Source: Paralcaligenes sp. KSB-10 (GTDB lineage Bacteria > Pseudomonadota > Gammaproteobacteria > Burkholderiales > Burkholderiaceae_B). Taken from it: a stretch of DNA of 64,000 bases. A program made the translations under genes and the position numbers. Below the pieces are notes generated by a model, which saw only the letters and a program-made list of their open reading frames with translations, searched no databases and was not told the DNA's origin. This document shows, piece by piece, positions 61,790-64,000 of this stretch (position 1 is the stretch's first letter; each line of letters starts with the position of its first letter). The DNA is taken from contig NZ_CP089848.1 of the NCBI RefSeq assembly GCF_021266465.1, positions 2,790,001-2,854,000 on the forward strand, given 5' to 3'.

Positions 61790-62704
61790 GTGTTTCTACG
61801 AACCAATATCGAAATAAAGGACGCCGAGGTCTACAGCTCGATGCCCGGGCATTTCCGGCGAACGGGAATCGCATCGGAATGGGCCCATGCCAATCGCGGT
61901 GGTGTGCCCATCGACTCATTCCTCGAAGGCCCGGTCTTTGACGCCGACGGAAATTTATACGTGACCGATATTCCCTTCGGGCGCATATTCAAAATATCGC
62001 CCGACAAGGAATGGAGCCTGGTCGTCGAATACGACGGCGAGCCCAACGGCATGAAATTCCTGGGCCAGAACGAACTGATCATCGCCGACTATAAAAATGG
62101 CTTGATGAAACTGGACCTGCGCACCAAGGAAGTCGTGCCCTATCTGCCCCGCCGCAATACCGAGCGATTCAAGGGCGTCAACGACCTGATCTTCGACTCG
62201 AAAAAGAATCTGTACTTCACCGACCAGGGCCAATCGGGCATGCACGACCCAAGCGGCCGGGTATATCGGCTTCGCCCCGACGGCCAGCTCGACCTGCTCA
62301 TCAGTAATATACCCAGCCCCAACGGCATCGCCCTCAGCCCGGACGAGAAAGTCCTGTACATCGCCGTGACCAGGGGAAATTGCATATGGCGTGCGCCGTT
62401 GATGGCGGACGGCAGCGTTGCCAAGGTCGGCCAGTTTTTCACGTCGTACGGGCCAAGCGGACCCGATGGATTGGCGGTCGACCAGGACGGCCACCTGATC
62501 ATCGCCAATCCAGGTCTGGGGTATGTGTGGGTTTTGAACGAACTCGCCGAACCCATTGAAGTCTGGCGCAGCCCGCTGGGGAAATCACTGACCAATATCG
62601 CATTCGGCGGGCTCAACCGAAAAACGCTGTATTGCACCGAATCGGTCAGCGGATCGATATTAACCATACCAATGCGGCAACCGGGGTTGAAACTTGCCGT
62701 CTGA
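61790..62704 (+). CDS. SMP-30/gluconolactonase family lactonase
   Basis: A 304-residue beta-propeller lactonase. Landmarks are 'FLEGPVFDADGNLYVTDIPFGRIFKI', 'KGVNDLIFDSKKNLYFTDQG', 'PNGIALSPDEKVLYIAVT' and 'GPDGLAVDQDGHLIIANPG'. It starts with GTG at 61790 after an AAGGA site; the longer open frame overlaps the dehydrogenase and has no family match. It is about as distant from the lactonase at 5137 as family members usually are, so the two modules are not recent duplicates. Confidence 0.88.
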   Translation: MFLRTNIEIKDAEVYSSMPGHFRRTGIASEWAHANRGGVPIDSFLEGPVFDADGNLYVTDIPFGRIFKISPDKEWSLVVEYDGEPNGMKFLGQNELIIADYKNGLMKLDLRTKEVVPYLPRRNTERFKGVNDLIFDSKKNLYFTDQGQSGMHDPSGRVYRLRPDGQLDLLISNIPSPNGIALSPDEKVLYIAVTRGNCIWRAPLMADGSVAKVGQFFTSYGPSGPDGLAVDQDGHLIIANPGLGYVWVLNELAEPIEVWRSPLGKSLTNIAFGGLNRKTLYCTESVSGSILTIPMRQPGLKLAV

Positions 62705-63557
62705 CATTCCCTATACCTCTGGGACCTCTTTACCGAGAACTGCCATCCCGGGAGGCTCGTGCGACTGTCATATGCATCTTTACAGCCGCCATTATCCTGC
62801 CGTAGCAGGTGCACAACTGAACCCTCCGGATGCGTCAATAGACGATTACAGGAAACTGCAGCATCGCCTTGGAACGGATCGGGCAGTCATTATTACCCCA
62901 TCTACCTACGGTACTAACAATCAGTCGATTCTCGATGGGCTGGCCATATTGGGCAATAGCGGGCGCGGTATCGCGGTAGTGGATCCGTCAATATCAATGA
63001 GCCACCTGGAGGACCTGCATAATGCAGGAGTGCGAGGGGTTCGCCTCAACCTATCGCTGGGTGTGACAAGCTCCATCGATATGCTGGAATTACTGGCTGA
63101 AAAGATCGGACATTTGGGATGGCATATCCAGATCCTGATGCCATCCCGGCAACTTGTCCGGCACAAGCAACGTTTGCAAGCGCTCCGCGTCCCCCTGGTG
63201 TTTGACCATATGGGACGAATCGATCCCGATCACTTCAGCGACAACGAAGCCCATAAAGCCATCCTGGACCTGATCGCTGCCCGCAAAGCCTGGGTAAAGC
63301 TGTCTGGTGCTTATATTTTGAGCCATCGCGGCCCGCCCTCTTATTCAGACATGAGAGAACTCGTTCGCACTTATACCCAAATCGGACCGGACCGGCTTGT
63401 TTGGGGTAGCGATTGGCCCCATGCCTCGGCAACGGCCGGCTTGCAACCGATTCCCGACGACGCACACCTGCTTGATCTGATGGCCGACTGGGTGAACGAT
63501 GATCAGGTATTTGAACAGATTCTGGTTAATAACCCTGCGAATCTATACCAATTCTAA
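62694..63557 (+). CDS. Amidohydrolase family protein (2-pyrone-4,6-dicarboxylate hydrolase/lactonase-like)
   Basis: A 287-residue TIM-barrel amidohydrolase of the COG3618 type. The metal-binding start 'CDCHMHLYS', the mid 'LVFDHMGRIDPDHF' and the C-terminal 'LVWGSDWPHASA' with the catalytic aspartate are clear. Relatives hydrolyse 2-pyrone-4,6-dicarboxylate or isomerise sugar lactones. The start is a TTG at 62694 overlapping the lactonase stop by 11 bp; the first ATG lies inside the metal motif, so it cannot be the start. It is part of the second module. Confidence 0.85.
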   Translation: MPSDIPYTSGTSLPRTAIPGGSCDCHMHLYSRHYPAVAGAQLNPPDASIDDYRKLQHRLGTDRAVIITPSTYGTNNQSILDGLAILGNSGRGIAVVDPSISMSHLEDLHNAGVRGVRLNLSLGVTSSIDMLELLAEKIGHLGWHIQILMPSRQLVRHKQRLQALRVPLVFDHMGRIDPDHFSDNEAHKAILDLIAARKAWVKLSGAYILSHRGPPSYSDMRELVRTYTQIGPDRLVWGSDWPHASATAGLQPIPDDAHLLDLMADWVNDDQVFEQILVNNPANLYQF

Positions 63558-63581
63558 CTATATTTCTTCAAAGGAAATCCG

Positions 63582-64000
63582 ATGACTCCATTGGCCAAAA
63601 ACATCGCGAGAATAACCTGCGCGGGCCTTGCCTTTATTTCCGCAACGACAGCCATGGCCGAGAGCACATGGCCCAAAGGCGAGCCCATTAACTACGTCGT
63701 CCCCTATCCTCCCGGAGGAACAACCGATATTCTGGGTAGAAACATCGCAAAGCTGCTCGTCGATAGTCTGGGCACCAACGTTGTCGTTGAAAACAAAGCC
63801 GGCGCAACCGGAACTATCGGTTCAGGATACGTAGCTCGAGCAAAACCGGATGGATATACGATGCTGGGCACTTCCATCGGCCCTCAATCCATAGTTCCTC
63901 ATTTTTTGCACAAGCTGCCTTACGACCCCGACAAGGGATTTGAGCCTGTCATCCTCGTGGGCACGATTCCGCACGTTCTAGTCGTTAACGCCGATTCGCC
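63582..64000 (+). CDS. Bug/TctC family receptor, N-terminal part, cut by the window edge
   Basis: The first 139 codons of a fourth Bug-family receptor. AAAGGA precedes the ATG at 63582. A signal peptide (MTPLAKNIARITCAGLAFIS and following TTAMAE) leads into 'NYVVPYPPGGTTDILGRNIA', 'GATGTIGSGYVARAKPDGYTML' and 'LPYDPDKGFEPVILV', typical of the family. The gene runs off the window. It is in the same operon as the amidohydrolase 24 bp upstream. Confidence 0.9.
   Translation, partial: MTPLAKNIARITCAGLAFISATTAMAESTWPKGEPINYVVPYPPGGTTDILGRNIAKLLVDSLGTNVVVENKAGATGTIGSGYVARAKPDGYTMLGTSIGPQSIVPHFLHKLPYDPDKGFEPVILVGTIPHVLVVNADS

Overview
The window looks like a chromosome segment of a betaproteobacterium of the order Burkholderiales, most likely family Alcaligenaceae (Bordetella, Achromobacter and Pusillimonas relatives). 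This rests on the G+C-rich coding style, four tripartite-tricarboxylate ('Bug'/TctC) solute-binding receptors in 64 kb, five LysR regulators plus GntR, IclR and MocR types, and a series of small catabolic operons. It is an inference from gene content; no rRNA or tRNA gene was seen.

Layout. 0.3-8.4 kb: GntR and LysR regulators, a class II aldolase, a DUF1993 protein, then an IclR regulator divergent from a catabolic operon (RraA-type aldolase, SMP-30 lactonase, Bug receptor, D-2-hydroxyacid dehydrogenase, NIPSNAP). 8.4-14.0 kb: acyl-CoA genes (thioesterase, class III CoA-transferase, two crotonases, Bug receptor) around a LysR gene. 14.0-20.5 kb: an AT-richer accessory block with a P-loop ATPase plus HEPN protein pair, the relic of a second ATPase cut off inside its Walker A motif, and a HigB toxin / HigA-ImmA fusion / beta-family protein operon behind a perfect operator palindrome. 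20.5-28.3 kb: RmuC, a LysR-flavoprotein-CMD-CMD operon, PrpF-type isomerase and aldo/keto reductase. 28.4-36.1 kb: a PanB homologue with a LysR gene, a complete TRAP transporter, DUF2848 protein, amidase and CreA. 36.1-45.1 kb: an eight-gene minus-strand operon of GMC oxidoreductase, metallophosphoesterase, patatin, three small membrane proteins, acetoacetate-decarboxylase-like protein and a PhaC-like hydrolase, preceded by an AhpD-like gene. 45.2-50.5 kb: MocR regulator, LysE exporter, FGGY kinase, FolE2. 50.6-58.5 kb: polyamine/opine-type ABC importer with a DadA-like oxidase, RidA and a second amine oxidase, divergent from a LysR gene. 59.1-64.0 kb: a second Bug-RraA-dehydrogenase-SMP-30 module with an amidohydrolase and the start of another Bug receptor.

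The most unusual signal is not a gene. Four intergenic elements of 202-232 bp (26.0, 46.7, 47.1 and 58.7 kb) each end in a perfect 27-32 bp inverted repeat. The arms differ completely in sequence between copies while an inner core is shared. Kept pairing with changed sequence suggests selection on a folded DNA or RNA form. Other points for follow-up are the HEPN/ATPase pair, the GMC/patatin/PhaC-like operon, the PanB homologue in a catabolic setting, and the two paralogous RraA/dehydrogenase/lactonase modules.
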